Assembly: GCA_032230565.1 (NCBI GenBank)
Contig: JAVXWL010000016.1
Location: 1-28,921, forward strand
Origin: GCA-003244245 sp032230565
Lineage (GTDB): Bacteria; Actinomycetota; Actinomycetes; Mycobacteriales; Pseudonocardiaceae
DNA length: 28,921 bases
Direction: 5' to 3'
Both the position numbers and the translations under genes were made by a program. A model generated the notes under the pieces. It had not been told where the DNA came from. It ran no database searches and saw only the letters and a program-made list of their open reading frames with translations. Every line of letters begins with the position of its first letter. The first letter of the stretch is position 1. Shown here piece by piece: positions 1 to 7,999 of this stretch.

Positions 1-63
1 CAACGGTCCCCATGAGCTGGTCCCTCAGCCCTCACTCGGGAACCTCACCGGCGCGCGAACCGA

Positions 64-1212
64 TCAGGGCCGGCCGATCTCGTCCCATCCGGCCACGTCC
101 TGGCGCCGCCGTGGCGCCGGGCCGACATACTGCGCCACCGGACGGACCAGCCGGCCGGTGCGCTTCTGTTCCATGATGTGCGCGCACCAACCCGCGGTCC
201 GTGCGCAGGTGAACATTCCCGGCATCATGTGCGGTGGCACCTGCGCGAAGTCGAGGATCACCGCGGCCCAGAACTCGACGTTGGTCTCGATCACCCGATC
301 CGGCCGCCGGTCGGCCAGCTCAGCCAACGCGGCCTGCTCCAGCGCCACCGCCACGTCGTGGCGTGGTGCGCCGAGTTCCTTGCAGAGCCCGCGCAATACC
401 CGGGCTCGCGGATCCTTGGCTCGATAAACTCGGTGGCCGAATCCCATCAGCCGCTCACCGCGATCCAGCACCTTGCGGACCACCGCGGTGGCGTTGTCTG
501 TGCGCTCTACCTCCTCGATCATCGGCAGTACCCGCGCCGGCGCCCCACCGTGTAGCGGCCCGGACATCGCGCCGATCGCCCCGGACAGGCACGCTGCGGC
601 GTCGGCACCGGTGGAAGCGATCACCCGAGCGGTGAAGGTTGAAGCGTTGAGCCCGTGTTCGGCGGCTGAGACCCAGTACCCGTCCACGGCCCGGACGTGT
701 GCCGGGTCTGGATCGCCACGCCACCGGGTCATGAAACGCTCGGTGATTGTGGAACACTCATCGATCCGGCGTTGCGGCACGGCTGGCTGGTGGATCCCCC
801 GGGCGGACTGCGCCACATACGACAGCGCCATCACCGACGCCCTGGCGAGATCCGTCCGGGCCTGCGCGACGGAGGTATCCAGCAGGGGGCGGTAGTCCCA
901 GATCGGCGCGAGCATCGCCAGCGCGGCTTGCACGTCGACCCGGACGTCACCGGTATGCACCGGCAGCGGAAAGGGCTCGGCGGGGGGCAGCCCGTGCCCG
1001 AAGCGCCCGTCGGTCAGTAACGCCCACACGTCGCCGAACGTCACATGATCGACAAGATCCTCGATGTCGACGCCGCGGTAGCGTAATGCACCGCCGCCCC
1101 GATCCGGTTCGGCGATCTCGGTGTGGAAGGCGACCACGCCCTCCAATCCCGGCTTGAAACCGGTGGTGTCCGCTGGCCCATTCACTTTCGCCAACCCGTT
1201 CATCACAGTCAC
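64..1212 (-). CDS. citA: citrate synthase 2 (CitA-type)
   Basis: This is a 382-residue citrate synthase family enzyme that condenses acetyl-CoA (or a related acyl-CoA) with oxaloacetate in the cytoplasm. The diagnostic blocks are GPLHGGAP (first catalytic His) near residue 217 and GFGHRVYRAKDPRA (second His) near residue 257, followed by an NVEFWAAVILD block. The chosen start is the GTG at 1212, because AGGAGG lies five to six bases upstream; the ATG at 1203 is too far from it. The gene is divergent from pdxH and close to a second, full-length citrate synthase (gltA), the same company as mycobacterial citA. The short form lacks the extended N-terminus of GltA. It could also act as a 2-methylcitrate synthase; the sequence alone does not decide this. 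Confidence 0.9.
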   Translation of the reverse strand: MTVMNGLAKVNGPADTTGFKPGLEGVVAFHTEIAEPDRGGGALRYRGVDIEDLVDHVTFGDVWALLTDGRFGHGLPPAEPFPLPVHTGDVRVDVQAALAMLAPIWDYRPLLDTSVAQARTDLARASVMALSYVAQSARGIHQPAVPQRRIDECSTITERFMTRWRGDPDPAHVRAVDGYWVSAAEHGLNASTFTARVIASTGADAAACLSGAIGAMSGPLHGGAPARVLPMIEEVERTDNATAVVRKVLDRGERLMGFGHRVYRAKDPRARVLRGLCKELGAPRHDVAVALEQAALAELADRRPDRVIETNVEFWAAVILDFAQVPPHMMPGMFTCARTAGWCAHIMEQKRTGRLVRPVAQYVGPAPRRRQDVAGWDEIGRP

Positions 1213-1424
1213 GCCGACCTCCTCGCGCGGTGGAGCCCCTGCTTGGGCACGCGCGGGTCGCTGATCGGCCAGCGGGGTGGGCGCACGCCACAGCGCGGCG
1301 CCGCGCGGATTGACTAACAGTGCACCCGATGGCCATCTGGTGGCAATCCGGGACCGAGGGCAGACGGCGTAGGCGGCGTAGACATAGACATAGGCATAGC
1401 CGGCCTAGATGAGGAGCGTGCGAC

Positions 1425-2102
1425 GTGGCGGTTGGAGGCGCCGATAGGGGTCCGGGGATTGATGACCTGGCCCGGATGCGGGTGGCCTACCCCGCTGCTG
1501 CGTTGGACGAAACCGACCTCGCCGGCAGCTGGCACGAACAGCTTGCTGGGTGGCTCGGCGACGCCGTGACGGCTGGCCTTCCTGAGCCCAACGCGATGGT
1601 ATTGGCTACCGCGGGCGCTGGCGGGCTGCCTAGTTCGCGCACCGTGCTGGCCAAGAGCCTCGATTCGCGCGGTGTGGTGTTCTACACCAACTTCACCTCC
1701 GCCAAGATGCGCGACCTCGAGGTCACCGCGTTTGCCGCGGCGACGTTTCCGTGGATTGCGCTGCATCGTCAGGTGCACTTGCGGGGGCCGATCGAGAGGC
1801 TCACACCTGAGGCGAGCACGACGTATTGGCAGACCCGCCCGCGAGGCGCCCAGCTCGGGGCGTGGGCCTCCGCTCAATCCAGCGTGGTACCCGACCGGCA
1901 CACACTCGACGTCGCCTTGGAGCAGGTCGCGGCGAGATTCGCCGGCGTCGAGGCAGTGCCGTTGCCGCCGCATTGGGGCGGGGTGCGGATCATTCCGGTG
2001 AGCGTGGAGTTCTGGCAGGGCAGGCCCAACCGGATGCACGACCGGTTGCGGTACCACGTCGCAGAGCACGGCAACTGGACTGTTCAAAGGCTCGCCCCGT
2101 GA
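1425..2102 (+). CDS. pdxH: pyridoxine/pyridoxamine 5'-phosphate oxidase
   Basis: This 225-residue FMN enzyme oxidises pyridoxamine or pyridoxine 5'-phosphate to pyridoxal 5'-phosphate in the cytoplasm. The FMN-binding segment reads VVFYTNFTSAKMRDLE near residue 83. The C-terminal family signature WQGRPNRMHDRLRY near residue 198 carries the substrate-binding Arg and His residues. Length is typical for PdxH. Translation starts at GTG 1425, with GAGGAG nine bases upstream. It lies between two citrate synthase genes, divergent from citA and 69 bp ahead of gltA. The FMN motif and C-terminal signature are direct evidence; the reaction is family knowledge. Confidence 0.93.
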   Translation: MAVGGADRGPGIDDLARMRVAYPAAALDETDLAGSWHEQLAGWLGDAVTAGLPEPNAMVLATAGAGGLPSSRTVLAKSLDSRGVVFYTNFTSAKMRDLEVTAFAAATFPWIALHRQVHLRGPIERLTPEASTTYWQTRPRGAQLGAWASAQSSVVPDRHTLDVALEQVAARFAGVEAVPLPPHWGGVRIIPVSVEFWQGRPNRMHDRLRYHVAEHGNWTVQRLAP

Positions 2103-2171
2103 CGCTAGCGTGGTGTTCTATCTCGGCACGGCGCGACAAGCTACCTTGGGTAGGTGCCTGGCGAACAAGCT

Positions 2172-3446
2172 ATGACTTTTAGTTACCCGGATGGCGTGCA
2201 CCAGATGTCGATCACGCGGGCGGCCCAGGGGGCGTCCGGGATCAACCTCGGCACGCTGCTGGTCGATACGGGGATGGTCGCTCTCGACCCGGGATTCGTC
2301 AATACCGCCGGGTGCACCTCGCAGATCACCTACATCGACGGTGACGCGGGTGTGTTGCGCTACCGCGGATATCCGATCGAAGTGTTGGCTCAGCGTTCAA
2401 CGTTCCTCGAGACCAGCTACCTGCTGATCTACGGGGATCTGCCGACCAGCGGGCAGCTGGAGAGCTTCACCGACCTGATCCGGGTACACACCTTGTTGCA
2501 TGAGGATCTCAGGCGGTTCTTCGACGGTTTCCCGCGCGACGCCCATCCGATGCCGGTGCTGTCCAGCGCGGTATCCGCACTGTCCACCTTTTACCAGGAC
2601 AGCCTCGACCCATTCGACCACGACCAGGTGGAGATTTCCACTGCGAGGCTGTTGGCCAAGCTGCCCACGATCGCCGCTTACGCCTACAAGAAGTCGATCG
2701 GCCAACCGTTTCTCTATCCGGATAACTCATTGGGTTTGGTGCACAACTTCGTGCGGATGACCTTCGGGCTGCCCACGAAGCCTTTCGAAGTCGATCCGGT
2801 GGTGGCCAACGCGCTGGACCTGTTGTTCATGCTGCACGCCGACCACGAGCAGAATTGTTCGACCTCCACCGTCCGGATGGTCGGCTCCTCCCAGGCGAAC
2901 CTGTTCGCGTCGATTTCGGCGGGGATCAATGCGCTGTTCGGCCCGCTGCACGGCGGGGCGAACCAGTTGGTGCTGGAGATGCTCGAACGCATCCGCGCAG
3001 ACGGAAGTGACGTAGACGCGTTCGTCACGAAGGTGAAGAAACACGAGCGCGGCGTGCGGTTGATGGGCTTCGGGCACCGGGTATATAAGAACTACGACCC
3101 CAGAGCGAAGATCGTCAAGAAGACAGCGGACGAGATCTTGCACAAGCTGGGGGTCAACGATCCGTTGCTCGACATCGCCCTGGAGCTGGAAGCCAAGGCG
3201 CTGGCCGACGACTACTTCGTCGAGCGCAAGCTGTATCCCAACGTCGATTTCTATACGGGCCTCATCTACCGGGCGATGGGTTTTCCCACCCGGATGTTCA
3301 CGGTGCTCTTCGCGCTGGGGCGGTTGCCGGGCTGGATCGCGCACTGGCGCGAGATGATCAACGATCCGGAAACCAAAATCGGCAGGCCACGCCAGGTCTA
3401 CACCGGTTACTCCGAACGTGAGTACATTGCGATTACCCAGCGTTGA
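2172..3446 (+). CDS. gltA: citrate synthase (main TCA-cycle enzyme)
   Basis: This type II hexameric-class citrate synthase of 424 residues makes citrate from oxaloacetate and acetyl-CoA as the TCA-cycle entry step. Seen in sequence are DPGFVNTAGC near the N-terminus, GDAGVLRYRGYPIE, HADHEQN (His region), GPLHGGANQ and GFGHRVYKNYDPRAK (catalytic His), and PNVDFYTGLIYRAMG (catalytic Asp). ATG 2172 is taken as the start. An in-frame GTG at 2154 is possible, and neither has a strong ribosome site. A short inverted repeat, CTACC-TTG-GGTAG (2141-2153), lies just upstream and could be part of the promoter or leader. The N-terminus is somewhat shorter than in many GltA proteins. Confidence 0.94.
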   Translation: MTFSYPDGVHQMSITRAAQGASGINLGTLLVDTGMVALDPGFVNTAGCTSQITYIDGDAGVLRYRGYPIEVLAQRSTFLETSYLLIYGDLPTSGQLESFTDLIRVHTLLHEDLRRFFDGFPRDAHPMPVLSSAVSALSTFYQDSLDPFDHDQVEISTARLLAKLPTIAAYAYKKSIGQPFLYPDNSLGLVHNFVRMTFGLPTKPFEVDPVVANALDLLFMLHADHEQNCSTSTVRMVGSSQANLFASISAGINALFGPLHGGANQLVLEMLERIRADGSDVDAFVTKVKKHERGVRLMGFGHRVYKNYDPRAKIVKKTADEILHKLGVNDPLLDIALELEAKALADDYFVERKLYPNVDFYTGLIYRAMGFPTRMFTVLFALGRLPGWIAHWREMINDPETKIGRPRQVYTGYSEREYIAITQR

Positions 3447-3540
3447 TAGCTGCGCTTGACGGCGTCATCCGTTGGGCGGTGCTCGGCCTGCTTGCCGACG
3501 CGTAGGTTGCCCGCAGACCGAACCGGGGAGCCAGGTACCT

Positions 3541-4596
3541 ATGCGCCGCACCATCGAGTGGATCGACGGACACGTCGATGTGGTTGACCAGACCGCGTTG
3601 CCGCAACAGCGGCGAGTCGCCTTGCACACCGTCAACGAGGTGGTGGACGCGATCCACCGATTGGTCGTGCGTGGCGCGCCCGCGCTGGGCGCGATGGGCG
3701 CCTTAGGCGTTGCGCTCGCCGCGGCGCGATCCGCGGAGCAAGGCTACGATCCCGAAGCCGTGCGGGCCGACGCTCGTCGCATCGCCGCCGCCCGCCCGAC
3801 CGCGGCGCACCTGAGGTGGGCAGTGCAGCAGGTGCTGCCCGCAGTGGCGCACGGACCGGCCGCGGTGCTAGATGCCGCGGCCGCACTGGTGGAGGCTGAC
3901 GTTCGGGCCTGTGCGACGCTGTCTCGCCTCGGCGCCGCCCTGCTGCGCAGCTATGTCGGCGACCGGCCGATGGTGCTGCACACGCACTGCAATGCGGGCG
4001 CGCTGGCCTGCGTGGAGTGGGGCACCGCACTGGGCATCGTTCGGGCCCTGCACGCCGACTCGTTGAGCTCGATGGTGGTGGTTGGCGAGACTCGCCCGCT
4101 GCTGCAGGGCTCACGGATCACCGCGTTCGAACTCGCCCAGCTGGGGGTACCGCATCAGGTCATGATTGACGCCGCTGGGCCGGGTCTGATCGCCAGTGGA
4201 CAGGTCGACGCGGTCATCGTCGGAGCGGACCGGATCGCGGCCAACTACGACGTGGTGAACAAGGTGGGGACTTACCCGCTCGCGCTGGCCGCGGCCAGGG
4301 CCGGTATCCCCTTCGTGGTCGCCGCCCCGACCGCCACACTGGATCCGGATACGCCCACCGGAGCAGAAGTGATCATCGAATACAGGGATCCCGACGAGGT
4401 GCTGCTGGTGGGCGGCTGGCGGATGGCGCCGGCCGAGTCCACCGCGTTCAACCCAGCCTTCGATGTCACCCCTGCTGACCTGGTCACCGCTATCGTCACC
4501 GAGTCTCGGGTGATTGAGCCGTCTCGGGTGACCGAACCCGGGGGCGTGGTGCAGCCGGTGACAGTCCCAGCAATGCGGCTGGTGGGTGCCTACTGA
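3541..4596 (+). CDS. mtnA: S-methyl-5-thioribose-1-phosphate isomerase
   Basis: This 351-residue aldose-ketose isomerase of the eIF2B/MtnA family converts methylthioribose-1-phosphate to the ribulose form in methionine salvage; related enzymes act on 5-deoxyribose-1-phosphate. Key blocks are VVRGAPALGAMGALG (residues 42-56, substrate loop), HTHCNAGALA with the catalytic Cys at 150, and VGADRIAANYDVVNKVGTY with the catalytic Asp at 230. ATG 3541 follows GGGGAG. The last 30 residues hold a small degenerate repeat (SRVIEP, SRVTEP, GGVVQP) beyond the conserved fold. No other methionine-salvage gene is in the window, so the pathway role is inferred from the family only. It converges on the MBL hydrolase gene. 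Confidence 0.92.
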   Translation: MRRTIEWIDGHVDVVDQTALPQQRRVALHTVNEVVDAIHRLVVRGAPALGAMGALGVALAAARSAEQGYDPEAVRADARRIAAARPTAAHLRWAVQQVLPAVAHGPAAVLDAAAALVEADVRACATLSRLGAALLRSYVGDRPMVLHTHCNAGALACVEWGTALGIVRALHADSLSSMVVVGETRPLLQGSRITAFELAQLGVPHQVMIDAAGPGLIASGQVDAVIVGADRIAANYDVVNKVGTYPLALAAARAGIPFVVAAPTATLDPDTPTGAEVIIEYRDPDEVLLVGGWRMAPAESTAFNPAFDVTPADLVTAIVTESRVIEPSRVTEPGGVVQPVTVPAMRLVGAY

Positions 4597-4602
4597 CCCG
4601 GC

Positions 4603-4634
4603 GTTAGTGTCAGTGCCCGTTAGTGTCAGTGCCC
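4603..4634. repeat. perfect 16-bp tandem duplication
   Basis: Two head-to-tail copies of GTTAGTGTCAGTGCCC lie at 4603-4618 and 4619-4634. They sit between the converging ends of mtnA and the MBL hydrolase gene. The second copy contains the hydrolase stop codon and its last two codons. The first copy would supply the same end in register, so the duplication looks like recent slippage with no effect on the protein. Confidence 0.85.
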
Positions 4635-5249
4635 CCGCGCGAGCCATTCGCCGACGTGCACGGCCTCGTCGGCGATGGTCGTGGAGTCGCCGTGTCCGGT
4701 TCGGACTTCGGTCGCGCCGGGCAGCACGAGCAGCCGGGTCCGGATCGAGCTGATGATCTCGTCGAAGTCTGAATAGGACCGGCCGGTGGCGCCGGGACCG
4801 CCGTGGAACAGGGTGTCGCCGCTGAAGACCACGTTGAGGTCAGGGGCATACAAGCAACACGAGCCGGGGGAGTGCCCGGGGGTATGAAATATCCTCAGTG
4901 CGGTGCCCGCAACGCGCAGCAGGTCGCCGTCGACGAGCTCGTCATCCGGTGGCGGTGTTTCGGGGTGGGCGAGCCGCCACAGCACATGCTCTTTGGGATG
5001 CAACAGCACCGGTGTGGCGAGTGTGCGGGACAACTCCGGGGCGACGTTAACGTGATCGTCGTGGGCGTGCGTGCAGACGATGGCCACCACGCGCCGGTCG
5101 CCGACGGCCGCGGCGATCGCTTCGGCGTCGTGCGCCGCGTCAATGACGATCACCTCGCGCTCGTCACCGATCAGCCAGACGTTGTTGTCCACCGCCCACG
5201 TGCCGCCGTCAAGGCTGAAGGTCCCCGACGTGACCACCCGCTCAATCAC
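4626..5249 (-). CDS. metallo-beta-lactamase-fold hydrolase partnered with mycothiol dehydrogenase
   Basis: This 207-residue MBL-fold metal hydrolase has the zinc-binding HAHDDH motif at residues 61-66, a GHSPGS block, FSGDTLF with the bridging Asp, and a late GHGDSTT block. That is the glyoxalase II-like layout. The GTG start at 5249 overlaps the stop of the upstream mscR gene by four bases (GTGA), which implies translational coupling. An open frame continues upstream but runs through the mscR coding sequence, so it is not used. Mycobacteria have the same gene beside mscR (Rv2260 next to Rv2259). By analogy with glutathione systems it may hydrolyse S-formylmycothiol; that is inference. Confidence 0.85.
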   Translation of the reverse strand: MIERVVTSGTFSLDGGTWAVDNNVWLIGDEREVIVIDAAHDAEAIAAAVGDRRVVAIVCTHAHDDHVNVAPELSRTLATPVLLHPKEHVLWRLAHPETPPPDDELVDGDLLRVAGTALRIFHTPGHSPGSCCLYAPDLNVVFSGDTLFHGGPGATGRSYSDFDEIISSIRTRLLVLPGATEVRTGHGDSTTIADEAVHVGEWLARGH

Positions 5250-6346
5250 GAGCTGGGTAGCAGCATGACGCTGCGCAGCACCTCGCCGCGCTCCATCTTC
5301 TCGAAGGCCGCTTCCACGTCGTCCACAGTGATCGTTTCGGAGACGAACTTCTCCAGCGGTAGACGTCCCTGCAGGTGCAGCTCGACCAGCATGGGGAAGT
5401 CCCGCTCGGGTAGGCAATCGCCATACCACGATGACTTGAGCGATCCGCCCCGGCCAAAGATCTCCAGCAAGGGGACCTCGGGCACCATCAGATCGGGAGT
5501 CGGCACCCCGACCAGCACCACGGTGCCGGCGTAGTCGCGGGCGAAGAATGCCTGTCGCCAGGTTTCCGGGTGACCCACCGCGTCGATCACGACGTCGGCC
5601 CCGAAGCCGCCGGTGTAGGACCGCACCGCCTCGACGACGTCGGCGGCCTCTCGGGCGTTGACCGTGTGCGTCGCGCCGAAGTCGGTGGCCCACTGCAGCT
5701 TGCCGGGGTCAACGTCGATTCCGATGATCGTGGTCGCACCCGCTAGTACGGCCCCGGCGATGGCGGCATTGCCGACGCCTCCGCAGCCGATCACCGCCAC
5801 CGAGTCGCCGCGGGTGACGCCGCCGGTGTTGATCGCCGCGCCGAGCCCGGCCATCACTCCGCAGCCGAGCAGCCCGGCGATCTCGGGGGCGATCGCCGGG
5901 CTGACTTTGGTGCACTGGCCACTGTGCACCAAAGTCTTCTCGACGAACGCGCCGATGCCCAACGCGGGCGTCAGCGCGGTGCCGTCAGACAAGGTCATGG
6001 ACTGTGCGGCGTTGTGAGTGTCGAAGCAGTACCAGGGCTTGCCCCGCCGGCACGCCCGGCAGCGTCCGCATACCGCACGCCAGTTGAGGATGACGAAGTC
6101 ACCCGGCGCCACCGTGTCGACCCCGTCACCGACGGCTTCCACCACCCCGGCGGCCTCGTGGCCCAGCAGGAAGGGGAACTCGTCGTTGATCCCGCCTTGC
6201 CGGTAGTGCAGGTCGGTGCGGCACACGCCGCACGCCTGCACCGCGACCAATGCCTCACCCGGGCCAGGGTCCGGGACCAGCACCGTTTCCACGGTGACCG
6301 GTGCACCCTTGCTCAGCGCCACTACCCCACGGACCTCATGGATCAC
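5246..6346 (-). CDS. mscR: S-(hydroxymethyl)mycothiol dehydrogenase / S-nitrosomycothiol reductase
   Basis: This 366-residue zinc-dependent medium-chain dehydrogenase oxidises the formaldehyde-mycothiol adduct and reduces S-nitrosomycothiol in the cytoplasm. Catalytic zinc ligands are Cys42 and the GHE motif at 62-64. Structural zinc Cys are at 93, 96, 99 and 107. The nucleotide-binding loop is IGCGGVGNAAI with a downstream GIDVD, whose Asp predicts NAD(H). Its end overlaps the MBL hydrolase start, and it begins 14 bp after the DoxX-like gene, so the three form one operon. The pairing matches mycobacterial Rv2259 (MscR)/Rv2260. Presence of this enzyme implies a mycothiol-producing actinobacterium. 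Confidence 0.88.
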   Translation of the reverse strand: MIHEVRGVVALSKGAPVTVETVLVPDPGPGEALVAVQACGVCRTDLHYRQGGINDEFPFLLGHEAAGVVEAVGDGVDTVAPGDFVILNWRAVCGRCRACRRGKPWYCFDTHNAAQSMTLSDGTALTPALGIGAFVEKTLVHSGQCTKVSPAIAPEIAGLLGCGVMAGLGAAINTGGVTRGDSVAVIGCGGVGNAAIAGAVLAGATTIIGIDVDPGKLQWATDFGATHTVNAREAADVVEAVRSYTGGFGADVVIDAVGHPETWRQAFFARDYAGTVVLVGVPTPDLMVPEVPLLEIFGRGGSLKSSWYGDCLPERDFPMLVELHLQGRLPLEKFVSETITVDDVEAAFEKMERGEVLRSVMLLPSS

Positions 6347-6360
6347 GGCGACCTCCGTGT

Positions 6361-6822
6361 TCAGCGCGACTTGCGCGCCCGGCGCTTGGCGGCGATCTTC
6401 TTAGCGATCTTCCGCGCGCGCTTGCTCTTTTTGCCGCGGGGAGCGGTGATCGACAGTAGCAGCCCGCCCAGCAGGCCGCAGTTGGACAGGAAACGCTCTT
6501 GGCGGCCCTTGCGGGCGTCCGGGGACCCGCCGGGCCCGAACGGCTGCTCGGCCAGGGTGGTCGGAATCAGGTCCACGGCGAGGACCGTCGCAGCGAGCCG
6601 CGGGGCCCACCCCAGACCCATCAGCAATCCAGCGGCGATCTTCGTGGCAGCACCTGCTTGCACGACCAACGCCGGGCTGACGGGCGCGGGCAGTACTCCC
6701 TGCCCCTTAGCCAGCAGCGGGGTGACCGCCTCGATCTTTGGCTTCGGGTTCATCAGGGTTTCCACACCATTGGCGACGGACACGGCGGCAAGCAGCGGAC
6801 GGGCAACGCGGCTAAGCAACAC
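6361..6822 (-). CDS. DoxX-family membrane protein
   Basis: This 153-residue membrane protein of the DoxX family starts with LLSRVARPLLAAVSVANG and has four hydrophobic stretches. Its C-terminal tail is very basic (KKSKRARKIAKKIAAKRRAR). GTG 6822 is the preferred start because GAGAGGAG lies just upstream; a GTG at 6855 in frame has no ribosome site. It is the first gene of the operon with mscR and the MBL hydrolase. In mycobacteria DoxX has been linked with superoxide dismutase and thiol redox proteins at the membrane. A role in thiol or radical defence would fit the operon, but this is inferred from context. Confidence 0.78.
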   Translation of the reverse strand: MLLSRVARPLLAAVSVANGVETLMNPKPKIEAVTPLLAKGQGVLPAPVSPALVVQAGAATKIAAGLLMGLGWAPRLAATVLAVDLIPTTLAEQPFGPGGSPDARKGRQERFLSNCGLLGGLLLSITAPRGKKSKRARKIAKKIAAKRRARKSR

Positions 6823-6967
6823 GGCGGCTCCTCTCTGAGCTGTTCGCTTTCGCACCGTAGTCCCCCTGCGCCGTCAGAAGCGTGAAGCCACCCATCCGGG
6901 GCACGTCGGGTGGCAGGGACGCCTGACACCTGACACCGTTGTCGACTCACGAGGCTGGAGGGCGAGC

Positions 6968-7993
6968 GTGGCGCAACCCCGGGATCCTGTCGCGGACCTA
7001 CGGCGGATCGCCTTCCTGCTCGAGCGCGCCGCCGCGCAGACCTACCGGGTTCGGGCCTTCCGGACCGCGGCGTCGGTGCTTTCGGGGCGCGATGACGTGG
7101 CCCAGCGCGCCAGCGCCGGCACCCTGACTTCATTGAGCGGCGTCGGTGAGGTGACGGCCCGCTGCGTCACCGAATCCCTCGCCGGGCAGGAGCCGGAATA
7201 CCTGCGCCGGCTGGAGACCGAGCAGACCGGCGCAAGTGATGCGAGTGCAGGCGGTGCGGCGCTGCGGGCGGCATTGCGCGGCGATTGCCACACGCATTCC
7301 GACTGGTCCGACGGCGGCTCACCCATTGAGGAGATGGCGGTCACCGCACGTAATCTAGGCCACCAATATCTTGTCCTGACCGACCATTCACCGCGACTCA
7401 CCGTGGCCAACGGGCTATCACCGGAGCGGCTGCGCCGCCAGCTGGAGGTCGTCGCCGGGTGCAACGAGACGCTCGCCCCGTTTCGCATCCTCACCGGGAT
7501 CGAGGTCGACATCCTCGCCGACGGTGCACTGGATCAGACCGAAGAGTTACTAGCGCTGCTAGACGTTGTCGTCGCCTCAGTGCACTCGCAGCTGCGGATG
7601 CCAGCCGCAGAGATGACCAAGCGGATGCTCCAAGCGGTGGCCAACCCGCACGTCGACGTGCTCGGGCACTGCACCGGCAGGTTGGTGACCGGTTCCCGCC
7701 AGCGTCCCGAGTCGCAGTTCGATCCCGATGCAGTCTTCGCGGCCTGCGCCGAGCATGGCGTCGCGGTGGAAGTCAACTGCCGTCCGGAGCGGCTGGATCC
7801 GCCGAAACGGTTACTGCGGCTCGCGGTGGCAGCGGGCTGCCTGTTCGCCATCGACTCCGACGCGCACGCTCCCGGACAGCTCGACTGGCTGCCTTACGGC
7901 TGCGAACGCGCCCTCGCCTGCGCAGTGCCCGCCGAGCGCGTGGTCAACACGTGGTCCGCCGACGAATTGCGAGCTTGGACGGCCGCTCGGTAA
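6968..7993 (+). CDS. PHP-domain phosphoesterase with N-terminal helix-hairpin-helix
   Basis: This 341-residue protein joins a PolX-like N-terminal helical part to a PHP metal-dependent phosphoesterase. The N-terminal part includes a helix-hairpin-helix, LTSLSGVGEVTARCV, at about residues 53-67. The PHP domain shows DCHTHSDWSDG (106-116), LTDHSPRL, GIEVDIL, VASVHSQ, VDVLGHCTGR and a final DSDAHAP, which together make the trinuclear metal site. It resembles the C-terminal PHP part of family X DNA polymerases without the polymerase core, so a DNA-end processing or 3'-phosphoesterase job is plausible. Histidinol-phosphatase is another possible family name. The GTG start follows GGAGGGCGAGC. It converges on fprA with only six bases between the stops and no visible terminator. 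Confidence 0.85.
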   Translation: MAQPRDPVADLRRIAFLLERAAAQTYRVRAFRTAASVLSGRDDVAQRASAGTLTSLSGVGEVTARCVTESLAGQEPEYLRRLETEQTGASDASAGGAALRAALRGDCHTHSDWSDGGSPIEEMAVTARNLGHQYLVLTDHSPRLTVANGLSPERLRRQLEVVAGCNETLAPFRILTGIEVDILADGALDQTEELLALLDVVVASVHSQLRMPAAEMTKRMLQAVANPHVDVLGHCTGRLVTGSRQRPESQFDPDAVFAACAEHGVAVEVNCRPERLDPPKRLLRLAVAAGCLFAIDSDAHAPGQLDWLPYGCERALACAVPAERVVNTWSADELRAWTAAR

Positions 7994-7999
7994 GCGGGA

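Noticed and set aside
1369..1400. Hexamer-like repeats (GGCGTA, GACATA, GACATA, GGCATA) before pdxH.
   Set aside because: Short and imperfect; could be a minor slippage tract but nothing supports a regulatory role.
1314..2087. A 257-codon minus-strand frame opposite pdxH.
   Set aside because: PdxH is certain from its FMN and C-terminal signatures, and the antisense product has no family features.
5250..5693. Upstream extension of the MBL hydrolase reading frame to 355 residues.
   Set aside because: The extension overlaps mscR coding sequence in another frame; the GTGA overlap at 5249 gives a full-size 207-residue enzyme.
5924..6838. A 304-codon plus-strand frame opposite mscR and the DoxX-like gene.
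   Set aside because: Both opposite genes have clear family motifs; this frame has none and would overlap them fully.
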